NCBI GenBank assembly: GCA_025363535.1
Contig: JANYDP010000370.1
Location: forward strand, 1-15,820
DNA: 15,820 bases
Direction of reading: 5' to 3'
DNA from: Verrucomicrobiota bacterium
Lineage (GTDB): Bacteria > Verrucomicrobiota > Verrucomicrobiia > Limisphaerales > CAIQOK01
The position numbers were made by a program, and so were the translations under genes. Shown here one piece after another: positions 7,197 to 14,110 of the stretch (its first letter is position 1; each line of letters opens with the position of its first letter). The notes below the pieces were generated by a model, which saw only the letters and a list, made by a program, of their open reading frames with translations, was not told the origin of the DNA and ran no database searches.

Positions 7197-8210
7197 TTAT
7201 TTTTTCAACGTCTGCTTTACGAGCAGGTCGGCGATCAGTTTCTTGTCCTGGCCGCGGCGTTTGAAAGTCATCACTCCCCACGCATTGCCCAGCACACTGC
7301 CGAGGCTCGTGGGCACATGCCAGAGCCAGCGCGGGTCACGGTCACGAACCAGGCCGCGCAGCGTGTGCCAGAGCGGGCCAACGAAGGTGACGCAATAAAC
7401 CCCCGCCAGCCAGAGCGGCACGGGCGGGCTTTCCTTCATCCAGTTCACCGGCATCTCCTGTTGCACGCGGAGAAAATGCACCGTGGCGCGGCGGCGTTTT
7501 TTTACGAAGCCCCACAGGGTTTGCACGTAATAATGATGTACGCCGCGGCCGGTGATCCGCAGCCATTCGCGCTTCCCGTTTTTCATCAGGAACAGCGCGA
7601 CGTGCGTGTCCTGGAATTTTTCGTTGGCCTGCACAGATTGCAAATCCGAGCGGCGGTACACAAAACCGTTTGCGCCGAGTGGATAGGAATACGTTCCGTC
7701 GGGGAGGATCCAGCGCTCGGTTTCGCCGGCGCGCGCGATCAGTTTTGGATTGGCGCTCATGATCCAGCAGGTGGGGTCGCTGATGTGCAGCCGATGCGTG
7801 ATGTAGGCGCAGAACGAACTCATCTTGGGCGACGGCAGATAATAACCCTCCACGCCGAACGCTTGAGGATTCGCGGCGAGCGCTTTTATCGCCAGCTCAA
7901 TGTAGTCGGGATGCGTGATCTCATTGTCGGCGTCCACGAAGACGATGTAATCGCCGGTGGCATGACGCAGCGCGAGACGCTTGCCTTCCTCCATGTTCTT
8001 GCCGTTGTCGTCGAGGATGACCGCGCCGTATTTTTTTCCGATCTCGCGCGTGCGGTCGGTCGAGTGCGCGTCGGCCAAAATGATTTCGTAGTACTCGCGC
8101 GGATAGGTTTGGCGAGTGATAGAGGAGAGAACGTTGTCCAGCAACGCCTCCGCATTCAGCGTCGGCATGATGAAGCTGACGCGCGGCCAGTGGGTTGATG
8201 ATTCAGACAT
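7197..8210 (-). CDS. GT2 family glycosyltransferase
   Basis: This 337-residue GT-A enzyme starts VSFIMPTLNAEALLDNVLSS (11-30), the form seen in polysaccharide GT2 enzymes. EIILADAHSTDRT is at about 42-54. The DXD motif is DADNE, at about 93-97. A hydrophobic and aromatic C-terminal stretch at about 265-315 includes PLWLAGVYCVTFVGPLW and suggests membrane association. Its ATG overlaps the stop of the upstream FkbM gene by 8 bases (ATGTCTGA), so translation is probably coupled. An AGGGG six bases before the ATG is one of the few Shine-Dalgarno-like motifs in the window. The sugar donor and acceptor cannot be read from sequence; the context suggests a surface glycan. Confidence 0.92.
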   Translation of the reverse strand: MSESSTHWPRVSFIMPTLNAEALLDNVLSSITRQTYPREYYEIILADAHSTDRTREIGKKYGAVILDDNGKNMEEGKRLALRHATGDYIVFVDADNEITHPDYIELAIKALAANPQAFGVEGYYLPSPKMSSFCAYITHRLHISDPTCWIMSANPKLIARAGETERWILPDGTYSYPLGANGFVYRRSDLQSVQANEKFQDTHVALFLMKNGKREWLRITGRGVHHYYVQTLWGFVKKRRRATVHFLRVQQEMPVNWMKESPPVPLWLAGVYCVTFVGPLWHTLRGLVRDRDPRWLWHVPTSLGSVLGNAWGVMTFKRRGQDKKLIADLLVKQTLKK

Positions 8211-9096
8211 TGAGATCCCCTATTTTGAAAGCGGGTGCGGCGCGCAGACATTCACTGGCGGTGGCCAGGTCGCGGACGTAAATGAGATTGCCCTCGGTTT
8301 CTTCGCTGGCCTGGGCGAGCTGGCGGTCGAACGGTTCATAGACGCAGGGAATGAATCCGCACGCGCGAATTTCGCGGTGCAACTTCGCCTCGTCAAAACC
8401 ATAGCGGTTCCCCACGTTGCATTTTTCGGCGATGATCGCGTGGAGTCCGGGCTGCTTCAACGTCTGCCTCGCGCCGCCGAAAACTTCCGTCTCAAAACCC
8501 TCGACATCCACCTTGATCAGCGCGGGCGGATTTCCAGCTAACTCCTGGTCGAGGGCAATCATTTTGACCGTCACCGATTCCCCGGCGCCGCCATTGGTGG
8601 CCACAAAATTTTCCGTGCCCAACCCGACGCTGAATTGGGCGGTGCCCTCGGTGCGTCCCGCCGCCGCGTTGACGGCTTGGACGCGGTCGTTGAGACTGTT
8701 GAGTCCGATATTGCGCTTGAGCATTTGGAACGTGTCCGGGCTGGCTTCAAACGCCATGACCGTTGCGCCCACCACGCCGGCGGCCAGGACGGTGAACGCG
8801 CCCACGTTCGCGCCGACATCCACGAAGCGATCATTGGCCCGCAGAAAATGCATGACGAACGCCATCGCTTCAAACTCGGGCAGCCCGGGCGTGATGTAAT
8901 GCGCCGCGCCTTTCATGCGGGGCGAGATCAGGAGCCGCGTGTTATTCGGAAAGGGCACGCAGACTTCTCCGGGAACGAGGCGCGTGGCGACCTGGATGAA
9001 TCCATATTCCAGCACCGCCTTGAACTTGCGACGCCGGTTCAGCGGATGATCGGCGACGCCTTGCAGCGCCCCCACGATTTTGGTGATTGGATTCAT
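8203..9096 (-). CDS. FkbM family SAM-dependent methyltransferase
   Basis: This 297-residue enzyme probably O-methylates a sugar of a surface glycan. The SAM-binding motif I is FVDVGANVGAFT at about 91-102. The FkbM hallmark LIKVDVEGFE is at about 193-202, and ASPDTFQMLKRNIGLN at about 118-133 is also typical. The open frame reaches back to 9216, but that would extend into the 3' end of the GT9 gene with an Arg- and Trp-rich sequence unlike the family. ATG 9096 is therefore taken as the start. It lies 52 bases after the GT9 gene. The 3' end overlaps the next GT2 gene by 8 bases. FkbM enzymes act on many small molecules and glycans, so sugar methylation here is inferred from the neighbours. Confidence 0.92.
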   Translation of the reverse strand: MNPITKIVGALQGVADHPLNRRRKFKAVLEYGFIQVATRLVPGEVCVPFPNNTRLLISPRMKGAAHYITPGLPEFEAMAFVMHFLRANDRFVDVGANVGAFTVLAAGVVGATVMAFEASPDTFQMLKRNIGLNSLNDRVQAVNAAAGRTEGTAQFSVGLGTENFVATNGGAGESVTVKMIALDQELAGNPPALIKVDVEGFETEVFGGARQTLKQPGLHAIIAEKCNVGNRYGFDEAKLHREIRACGFIPCVYEPFDRQLAQASEETEGNLIYVRDLATASECLRAAPAFKIGDLNV

Positions 9097-9148
9097 AACA
9101 ACTAAGCGTGGCAGTATGCGGAAACGGTGGCGGGCGGACAAATAAAAA

Positions 9149-10207
9149 CTAGGCCAGCAACGCGGCGAGCACGTCCGCCACGCTGACCGACGCCATGCAG
9201 CGCACGATTTCTTCACGCGAGCCGCGAATCGGGCCGCCGTCGTAACGGTAGAACTCCCGGTTGCGCCCGGCCACGCCGGGATTTTTTATGAGCGTGAACG
9301 GCTGATTGAACGGTTCGATGGGAGGGTTCCACGTTGGCGTTTCGATCACGAACTGGCGCGGAACCTTCATCGCTGCCGCCATGTGCATCAACGCCGTGTC
9401 CACGCTCAGGAACGCCGAGCAATGCTTCAGGAACGCGGCGGCCTGCCGGAGGTTTTTGGTCGGTGCCATAGCAACGTGCCGCAGTCCGGGTTGCGCGAGA
9501 ATAACTTCATGATCAGCTTTTTCGTCCGGCCCGCCCAACAGCAGGATGGAAAGTTCCGGGCGCGTGGCCAGCAACTGGCGAAACAGCGCCAGATAATTTT
9601 CCAGCGGCCATCGGCGCAGGGCGAGGTTTTTGGTACCGCCGGAACCGATGTGAACGCCGAGCAGCGTGCGACCGAGGATTTTTTTTTCGGTGAAGAATTG
9701 TTCCGCGATTTCCGTTTCGCAAGGTTTTGGAAAAATTTCGTAGTCGTGCTGCGCCAAAACGGGCTTCGCGCCAACCAGGCCGAGGAGCGCGAGGTTGTTG
9801 TGGATTGCGTGGCGGGTGTAGTCCTGCGGCAGGGAGCGGTTGACGAGGAGTTTGTCCAGCGGGCCGGAACATTCGTACTCGTGGCTGGCGCGGAGCGGGG
9901 CGCCGACGATGCGAGAAATGACGCGGTAGTGAATCCGGCTTTGCGGATGGGTGTTAAAAGAGATATCGTAACGCTCGCGGCGCAACTGTTGGAGAAATTT
10001 CAGCGAAGCAAATTTCCCGGCGGACATCAGATCGCGCTGATGCACCGTGTTGACGTGGGGGTTTCCGTCGAGCAATTCCTTGGCGGCGCGCCAGCGGACG
10101 AGCACGTCAATCTGCGCGGCGGGAAAATTGGCGCGCAGCTCATGGATCAGCGGCGTGGCGAACAGGGTGTCGCCATTGCCAGCAAGGGAGATGACCAGGA
10201 GTTTCAT
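9149..10207 (-). CDS. GT9 family glycosyltransferase (ADP-heptose:LPS heptosyltransferase-like)
   Basis: This 352-residue GT-B enzyme resembles the heptosyltransferases WaaC/WaaF/RfaQ, which add heptose to lipopolysaccharide core. The N-terminus MKLLVISLAGNGDTLFATP carries the family G-x-GD signature (10-13). A second-domain motif GVHIGSGGTKNLALRRWP is at about 194-211, and VDTALMHMAAAM at about 267-278 matches the nucleotide-sugar site. The adjacent upstream gene encodes a heptose-1-phosphate adenylyltransferase, which makes ADP-heptose. That supports a heptosyl role without proving it, since GT9 includes other transferases. The gene is spaced 16 bases from the adenylyltransferase. The ATG at 10207 is the natural start and has no clear Shine-Dalgarno motif. 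Confidence 0.92.
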   Translation of the reverse strand: MKLLVISLAGNGDTLFATPLIHELRANFPAAQIDVLVRWRAAKELLDGNPHVNTVHQRDLMSAGKFASLKFLQQLRRERYDISFNTHPQSRIHYRVISRIVGAPLRASHEYECSGPLDKLLVNRSLPQDYTRHAIHNNLALLGLVGAKPVLAQHDYEIFPKPCETEIAEQFFTEKKILGRTLLGVHIGSGGTKNLALRRWPLENYLALFRQLLATRPELSILLLGGPDEKADHEVILAQPGLRHVAMAPTKNLRQAAAFLKHCSAFLSVDTALMHMAAAMKVPRQFVIETPTWNPPIEPFNQPFTLIKNPGVAGRNREFYRYDGGPIRGSREEIVRCMASVSVADVLAALLA

Positions 10208-10223
10208 GCGCCGGGTCCGCCGT

Positions 10224-10718
10224 TCACAGCCGCATGATCTTGTTGAGCAAACCGGTGGTGGATTTGCCGGGCACGAATGGAATCAGGACGATATTTCCAC
10301 CCGCCTGCTCGACGATGCGGCGTTCTTCCTGGTTCAAAGTTTCTAAAGTGTAATCGCCGCCCTTGACGTAAATGTCCGGCTGCGCGGCGGCTAGAAAAGT
10401 CGTGGCAGCCTTGCTGTCAAAGATGCAAACCCCGTCCACGCTGGCCAGCGCGGCAAGGACGGCGGCGCGGTCGTATTCCACGTTCACCGGGCGATCCGCA
10501 CCCTTCAATTGGCGCACGGCGTCGTCGCTGTTTACACCGATGAGGAGGGCATCACCCCGGTTGCGCGCAGTTTCGAGGTAGGTGACATGGCCAAGATGCA
10601 AGAGGTCGAAGCAGCCGTTCGTCACGACGAGCTTTTTGCCGGTGGCGCGAAAAGCGGCCCGCCAGGCGGGGAGTTTGTCCCAGGGAATGATGTTGTCGCG
10701 GAAATTCACGCGGCGCAT
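10224..10718 (-). CDS. rfaE2: D-glycero-beta-D-manno-heptose 1-phosphate adenylyltransferase (stand-alone)
   Basis: This 164-residue nucleotidyltransferase transfers AMP from ATP to heptose 1-phosphate, giving the ADP-heptose precursor for LPS core. The cytidylyltransferase-type signature TNGCFDLLHLGH is at 33-44 with the HLGH motif, the YVKGGDYT segment at 117-124, and KSTTGLLNKI at 152-161. Length and motifs match the C-terminal half of HldE, here as a separate protein without the kinase half. The open frame reaches back to 11000, but that extension overlaps ubiE and is not credible; ATG 10718 gives the normal start. A hairpin sits just upstream (10725-10743). The kinase and phosphatase of the pathway are not in this window, so they must be encoded elsewhere. 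Confidence 0.93.
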   Translation of the reverse strand: MRRVNFRDNIIPWDKLPAWRAAFRATGKKLVVTNGCFDLLHLGHVTYLETARNRGDALLIGVNSDDAVRQLKGADRPVNVEYDRAAVLAALASVDGVCIFDSKAATTFLAAAQPDIYVKGGDYTLETLNQEERRIVEQAGGNIVLIPFVPGKSTTGLLNKIMRL

Positions 10719-10724
10719 TTTGAA

Positions 10725-10743
10725 CCAACTTTTCCGGAGTTGG
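10725..10743 (-). promoter_or_regulatory. Small hairpin just upstream of the adenylyltransferase start
   Basis: On the minus strand, CCAACT and AGTTGG form a perfect 6-bp stem around a 7-base loop, CCGGAAA. The stem ends 6 bases before the ATG at 10718, and the loop holds the only purine-rich tract near this start. It could influence initiation or mark the end of the ubiE message. This is inferred from position only. Confidence 0.3.
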
Positions 10744-10780
10744 CAATGATTATGAAAACCCAGTGTGAGAGGGACGTGCC

Positions 10781-11494
10781 CTACCTTTCTGCACAGTTGA
10801 TGCTCATCATGCCGCCGAGAAAGTTGATGATGCGGACATTTTGAAAACCGAGTTCGCGCATCTTCTCGGCGACGCCGCGCTGCGCGGGATAATGCTGGAG
10901 CGATTCGAGGATGTAGGCGTAGGCCGCCGGGTTGCCGCAGAAAATCCGGCCCAGCAACGGGACGAAACAGCGCAGGTAGCCGAAATAAATCGCGCGCCAC
11001 CAGCGGTTGTCCGGCTTGCCGAAATCCAGGACGAGCAGGCGTCCGCCGGGTTTGGCCACGCGCTGCATTTCGCGGAGGCCAGTGTCGAGGCTGGCCAGAT
11101 TGCGCAGGCCGTAGCCGACGGTGACGATGTCGAAAGAGTTGTCAGGGAAGGGGATTTTCTGCGCGTCGCCCTGGAGGAATTTTACGTTTTGAATTTTGAA
11201 TTTTGAATTTTTCCGACGGGCGATTTCCAACATGGGTTCGCTGAAATCCAAGCCGGCCACCTCCGCGCCGCGTTGGGCGAGGGCGAGGGCGATGTCGCCG
11301 GTGCCGCAGCACAAATCCAGGGCGCGCGTGCCGGGTCGGGGATCGGCGAGCTGGAGCAACCGCCATTTCCAAAAGCGGTGCAGGCCGAAACTTTGCACGT
11401 CGTTGATCAGGTCGTAGCGCGCCGCGATGCCGGCGAACAGGTCGTTGACCCGCGCCGCGCGCTGACTGCCCGGTTCGTAGAATGAGTTCGCCAT
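10781..11494 (-). CDS. ubiE: Demethylmenaquinone methyltransferase (UbiE/MenG)
   Basis: This 237-residue SAM-dependent enzyme methylates demethylmenaquinone to menaquinone in the last step of the pathway; in other bacteria it also serves ubiquinone. The N-terminus has VNDLFAGIAARYDLINDVQSFG, then motif I ALDLCCGTGD (58-67) and GLDFSEPMLE (81-90). GDAQKIPFPDNSFD is at about 109-122, and GYGLRN at about 128-133, all classical UbiE signatures. It ends in FLGGMMSINC. Since mqnC is also in the window, menaquinone is the likely product. An oddity is residues 96-105 (NSKFKIQNVK), encoded by three tandem copies of a 7-base unit. The gene heads the minus-strand glycan run, 62 bases before the adenylyltransferase, and is divergent from a response regulator. 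The ATG is clear and lacks a Shine-Dalgarno motif. Confidence 0.94.
   Translation of the reverse strand: MANSFYEPGSQRAARVNDLFAGIAARYDLINDVQSFGLHRFWKWRLLQLADPRPGTRALDLCCGTGDIALALAQRGAEVAGLDFSEPMLEIARRKNSKFKIQNVKFLQGDAQKIPFPDNSFDIVTVGYGLRNLASLDTGLREMQRVAKPGGRLLVLDFGKPDNRWWRAIYFGYLRCFVPLLGRIFCGNPAAYAYILESLQHYPAQRGVAEKMRELGFQNVRIINFLGGMMSINCAER
11185..11210. repeat. Tandem 7-bp repeat inside ubiE
   Basis: TTTTGAA occurs three times in a row (11185-11191, 11192-11198, 11199-11205), followed by TTTTT. Three units make 21 bases, so the reading frame is kept and each unit is read in a different frame, giving SKFKIQN at residues 97-103. The tract is AT-rich in a GC-rich gene and falls at a variable loop position of UbiE. 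It looks like a captured dispersed or slipped repeat. Confidence 0.85.
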
Positions 11495-11563
11495 GCGGCG
11501 CCGCGCCGATTTCAGCCGGCCGCAGCGGGGGCGGAGTGTGTGTCAATTTTACGGACGAGGCGA

Positions 11564-11569
11564 TACAAT
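11564..11569 (+). promoter_or_regulatory. Possible -10 element for the response regulator
   Basis: TACAAT matches five of six bases of a sigma-70 -10 hexamer and lies 121 bases before the ATG at 11690, in the divergent space after ubiE. No convincing -35 is seen 16-19 bases upstream. The long leader between it and the start codon is otherwise featureless. Confidence 0.25.
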
Positions 11570-11689
11570 TTGGGACAGCGGTTCACGGGGCAGTCGGAAA
11601 GGGCACGGGTTTCCAGCGCGAAAACTTATGGCTCATCTTTTGCTCAAACGAGCCGATGGCAGCAGCAGCAGCCCGAGCGCGCAAAATGT

Positions 11690-12106
11690 ATGAATAAAAA
11701 AATTGTTTTAGTGGTGGACGACAACGCGGTGATTTTGAAAACCCTGTCGCTCGCCCTGCAGAAATATGACTTTGATGTGGTCACGGCGCTGGACGGGTCG
11801 GAGGCCGTGGGTGCGGTGCGGCGCGAAAAGCCCGATATTATTGTGCTGGATCTGAGTTTTCCGCCGTCGTTCGGTGCGGTGGAATGGGATGGTTTCCGCA
11901 TCATGCAATGGCTGCGGCGGATCGAGGAGGCGAAGAACGTGCCGTTCATCATCATCACCGGCGGCGAGGCGGCGAAATACAAAGAGCGTTCGTTGAAGGA
12001 AGGTGCCGCCGCCTTTTTTCAGAAGCCGGTCAACAATGAGGAGTTGTTGGCGGTGATCCAGAGGCTGCTGCCGGTTGCCGCCCCGCAAGCACCGGTGCCG
12101 GCTTGA
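11690..12106 (+). CDS. Single-domain response regulator (receiver only)
   Basis: This 138-residue receiver protein has the acidic pair D10-D11, the phosphoacceptor D54 in IIVLDLSFPP, the conserved Thr90 in IIITGG, and Lys112 in FFQKPV. No output domain follows; the C-terminus is a short Ala/Pro tail, VAAPQAPVPA. It probably relays phosphate or regulates a partner by binding, like CheY- or Spo0F-type proteins. The usual D-x3-P-x2-DG spacing is extended by six residues between D54 and D67-G68 (segment FPPSFGAVEWDGF). The ATG at 11690 is chosen over the open frame back to 11540 because homology begins at MNKKIVLVVDD. No histidine kinase is in the window. The gene is convergent with the DUF1080 gene. 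Confidence 0.9.
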   Translation: MNKKIVLVVDDNAVILKTLSLALQKYDFDVVTALDGSEAVGAVRREKPDIIVLDLSFPPSFGAVEWDGFRIMQWLRRIEEAKNVPFIIITGGEAAKYKERSLKEGAAAFFQKPVNNEELLAVIQRLLPVAAPQAPVPA

Positions 12107-12131
12107 GCGGGGCTTCAGGCCGCCGGATTTT
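12098..12131 (+). terminator. Possible intrinsic terminator after the response regulator
   Basis: CCGGC at 12098-12102 can pair with GCCGG at 12122-12126, directly followed by ATTTTT. The stem straddles the stop codon at 12104-12106, and the T-run runs up to the convergent DUF1080 gene end at 12132. The 19-base loop is large, so the strength is uncertain. Confidence 0.4.
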
Positions 12132-12881
12132 TCAGGGGTTTCCGGGCAATCGTTTCAGCCGGAAATTGCGATACTCGATCTTCATCGGCGGGCCGACATG
12201 AACCTGCACGCCGAGCAGGCCGTCAAATTTCCGGTTCGCCGTGTCTTCGTCCACCACCACGCTCATCACGCGGCCGTTCAAAATGTGCGTCATCGTGTTG
12301 CCGGTGACGATGAGGTGGTATTCGTTCCAGTCTTCATTCTTGATCGCTGCGAGCAGTTCATTCGTGGAGCCGAGCGTGCCGATGATCTGGGGCAGTTGAT
12401 CGTTCACCGGCCGCGTGACCTGGCCGCGTAGCGCGAGAAACGTCCGGCCCTTCTCCTCGTAATTCTGCCCGGTGTACTGGTTGCGGCCGTCAATGTCCGC
12501 CTGGTAACCGCGCATGGCCCACGGCCCGTTGGTGGCCATGGTGCTGCGATAATTGATGCCGCTGTTGCCCTGCGCTGAAACGCGATATTCGACCTTCAGT
12601 TCAAAATCCCGCGTCTCGCCGCCGTGCCAGACGATGAAGGAATTCACCTTGAGCAGCTTGTCCGCCGTCACTTCGCCCACGAGACAGCCGTTCTCGACGC
12701 GCCAGTAGTTCGTGTCGCCCCGCCAGTCGCCGAGCGATTGGCCGTCGAAGATGCGCACGAAGCCGGACTCGTCGTTGGTGGCCACGGGAAAACCGCGCTG
12801 CTGGGCCTGGCTCGCCATCGAGCTGCAAAATAAAACTCCGCACAGGGCGGTGAGGCGAAAAATAAAAGGGCGGGTCGTCAT
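12132..12881 (-). CDS. Secreted DUF1080 (3-keto-disaccharide hydrolase-like) protein
   Basis: This 249-residue protein begins with a signal peptide (FIFRLTALCGVLFCSSM) and a likely cleavage after SQA at about residue 26. The mature part shows the jelly-roll DUF1080 pattern: FVRIFDGQSLGDWRGD, WRVENGCLVGE, NSGINYRS, a GYQADIDGRN segment, WNEYHLIV with HILNG, and GLLGVQVHVGP near the end. The family includes periplasmic hydrolases of 3-keto-glycosides and is greatly expanded in Verrucomicrobia and Planctomycetes; the substrate here is unknown. ATG 12881 gives the natural signal peptide; the open frame back to 13016 adds only a non-homologous stretch overlapping the divergent dus promoter region. 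It is the only such gene here, not beside a matching oxidoreductase. Confidence 0.92.
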   Translation of the reverse strand: MTTRPFIFRLTALCGVLFCSSMASQAQQRGFPVATNDESGFVRIFDGQSLGDWRGDTNYWRVENGCLVGEVTADKLLKVNSFIVWHGGETRDFELKVEYRVSAQGNSGINYRSTMATNGPWAMRGYQADIDGRNQYTGQNYEEKGRTFLALRGQVTRPVNDQLPQIIGTLGSTNELLAAIKNEDWNEYHLIVTGNTMTHILNGRVMSVVVDEDTANRKFDGLLGVQVHVGPPMKIEYRNFRLKRLPGNP

Positions 12882-12957
12882 AGGGTTTGCCCAAGTCTGA
12901 TTTGTGCCGGCGGCACCGTCAATCTTTTGCCGCGGGGTCGGGGTCGGGCAAATTTGT

Positions 12958-12988
12958 TTGCGTGCGTGGCGTCCGACTTTGCTATGCT
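12958..12988 (+). promoter_or_regulatory. Possible extended -10 promoter for dus
   Basis: TGCTATGCT at 12980-12988 matches an extended -10 (TGnTATnnT form), with TTGCGT at 12958-12963 as a weak -35 at 19 bases. The predicted start of transcription would fall a few bases before the GTG at 13001, implying a very short leader. This is read from motif resemblance only. Confidence 0.3.
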
Positions 12989-13000
12989 GAAGGCCACATT

Positions 13001-14104
13001 GTGCGTATCGGTTCACTCAACCTGGCCTCCAACCTGTTTCTCTCGCCGCTGGCGGGCTACACGAACCTGCCGTTTCGCCTGGTCGTCCGGGAAATTGGCG
13101 GCACCGGATTATGCACGACCGACCTGGTCAACGCGCGGTCGTTGCTCGAAAAAAATCCCAAAGCCTTCAAGCTGATCGAAACCCGGCCCGCCGACGCGCC
13201 GCTGGCCGTGCAGTTGTTCGGCAGCGTGCCGGAAGAAATGCGCGACGCGGCGGTCATCCTGGAATCGCTCGGGGTCGCGTCGGTGGACATCAACATGGGC
13301 TGTCCCGTGAAGAAGGTGTGCAAGGTGGGCGGCGGTTCGGCGATGATGACGGAACTCGACAAGACTGCGGCGTTGGTGCGCGGCATGGTCAACGCCGTGA
13401 AAATTCCCGTCACGGCGAAGATGCGGCTCGGCTGGGATGATGACAATTTGACCGCGCCGGATCTGGCCCGAACGTTGGAAGATGTCGGTGTGGCGGCGAT
13501 TTTTGTGCATGGCCGCACGCGGGAGCAGGGTTTCGGCGGCACGGTGAATCTGGCGGGCATCCGCAAAGTGGCGGAAGCGGTGAAGACGATTCCAGTCATC
13601 GGCAACGGCGACGTCGTCACGCCGCAAGCCGCCAAAAAAATGCTGGAGGAAACCGGCTGCGCGGGCGTGAGCATCGGGCGCGGTGCGTTTTACAACCCGT
13701 GGATTTTCCGGCACACGCTACAGTATTTGAAGACGCCGGAACTCCCGCCCGAACCGCCTTTCACCGAGCGCGTGCGCGTGCTGTGCCGGCACCTGGATTT
13801 GATGGTGGAGATTTTCGGCGAGGAGCTGGGCTGCCGGATGTTCCGCAAAGTCGCGCCGTGGTATTCCAAGCGGTTCGGCCCGTGTCACGAGTTCAACAAG
13901 CACGTCGTGAAAGTTTCCACGCGCGCGCAGTTTCTGGAAATTTTGAAAAACTACATCGCCTGGCGGCGGCAGTTTTTGGACGACTGCGGAGAACTTCAAC
14001 CGCGCTTCCAACTGCCGCCGATGGTGGCGTCCTTCATGCAAGAGCCGGCGGTGGCGCAACGTCAGCACATCCCGGTACCCCAGGGGCCGGTGGAGGTTTG
14101 GTGA
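13001..14104 (+). CDS. dus: tRNA-dihydrouridine synthase (DusB/NifR3 type)
   Basis: This 367-residue FMN enzyme reduces uridine to dihydrouridine in the tRNA D-loop. It begins VRIGSLNLASNLFLSPLAGY (FMN-barrel first strand). VDINMGCPVKKVCKVGGGSA at about 95-114 carries the conserved GCP loop. Further signatures are TAKMRLGWDDD, FVHGRTREQGF, PVIGNGDVVTP and SIGRGAFYNPWIF, all classical for DusB-type enzymes. The GTG at 13001 is chosen because homology to the usual 'M-x-IG-x-L-x-L' start begins there. The frame extends back to 12887 and a GTG at 12962 is an alternative, but the added residues look random. The gene is divergent from the DUF1080 gene and nearly touches the convergent FN3 gene (6 bases). 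The C-terminal helical domain (about residues 245-345) is present. No Shine-Dalgarno motif is visible. Confidence 0.95.
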   Translation: MRIGSLNLASNLFLSPLAGYTNLPFRLVVREIGGTGLCTTDLVNARSLLEKNPKAFKLIETRPADAPLAVQLFGSVPEEMRDAAVILESLGVASVDINMGCPVKKVCKVGGGSAMMTELDKTAALVRGMVNAVKIPVTAKMRLGWDDDNLTAPDLARTLEDVGVAAIFVHGRTREQGFGGTVNLAGIRKVAEAVKTIPVIGNGDVVTPQAAKKMLEETGCAGVSIGRGAFYNPWIFRHTLQYLKTPELPPEPPFTERVRVLCRHLDLMVEIFGEELGCRMFRKVAPWYSKRFGPCHEFNKHVVKVSTRAQFLEILKNYIAWRRQFLDDCGELQPRFQLPPMVASFMQEPAVAQRQHIPVPQGPVEVW

Positions 14105-14110
14105 CGCGAA

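Noticed and set aside
7002..8198. Plus-strand open frame of 398 codons opposite the GT2 genes
   Set aside because: It spans the two GT2 genes and their gap on the opposite strand, is rich in His/Arg/Ala without motifs, and is the expected antisense shadow of GC-rich coding sequence.
9097..9216. N-terminal extension of the FkbM methyltransferase
   Set aside because: The added residues overlap the 3' end of the GT9 gene, are Arg/Trp/Cys-rich and have no family homology.
10770..10782. AGGG/CCCT hairpin at the 3' end of ubiE as a terminator
   Set aside because: The stem is only four base pairs, has no T-run directly behind it, and the downstream gene is likely in the same unit.
10719..11000. 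94-residue extension of the adenylyltransferase
   Set aside because: It overlaps the ubiE coding region in another frame and is Arg-rich. The normal family length starts at ATG 10718.
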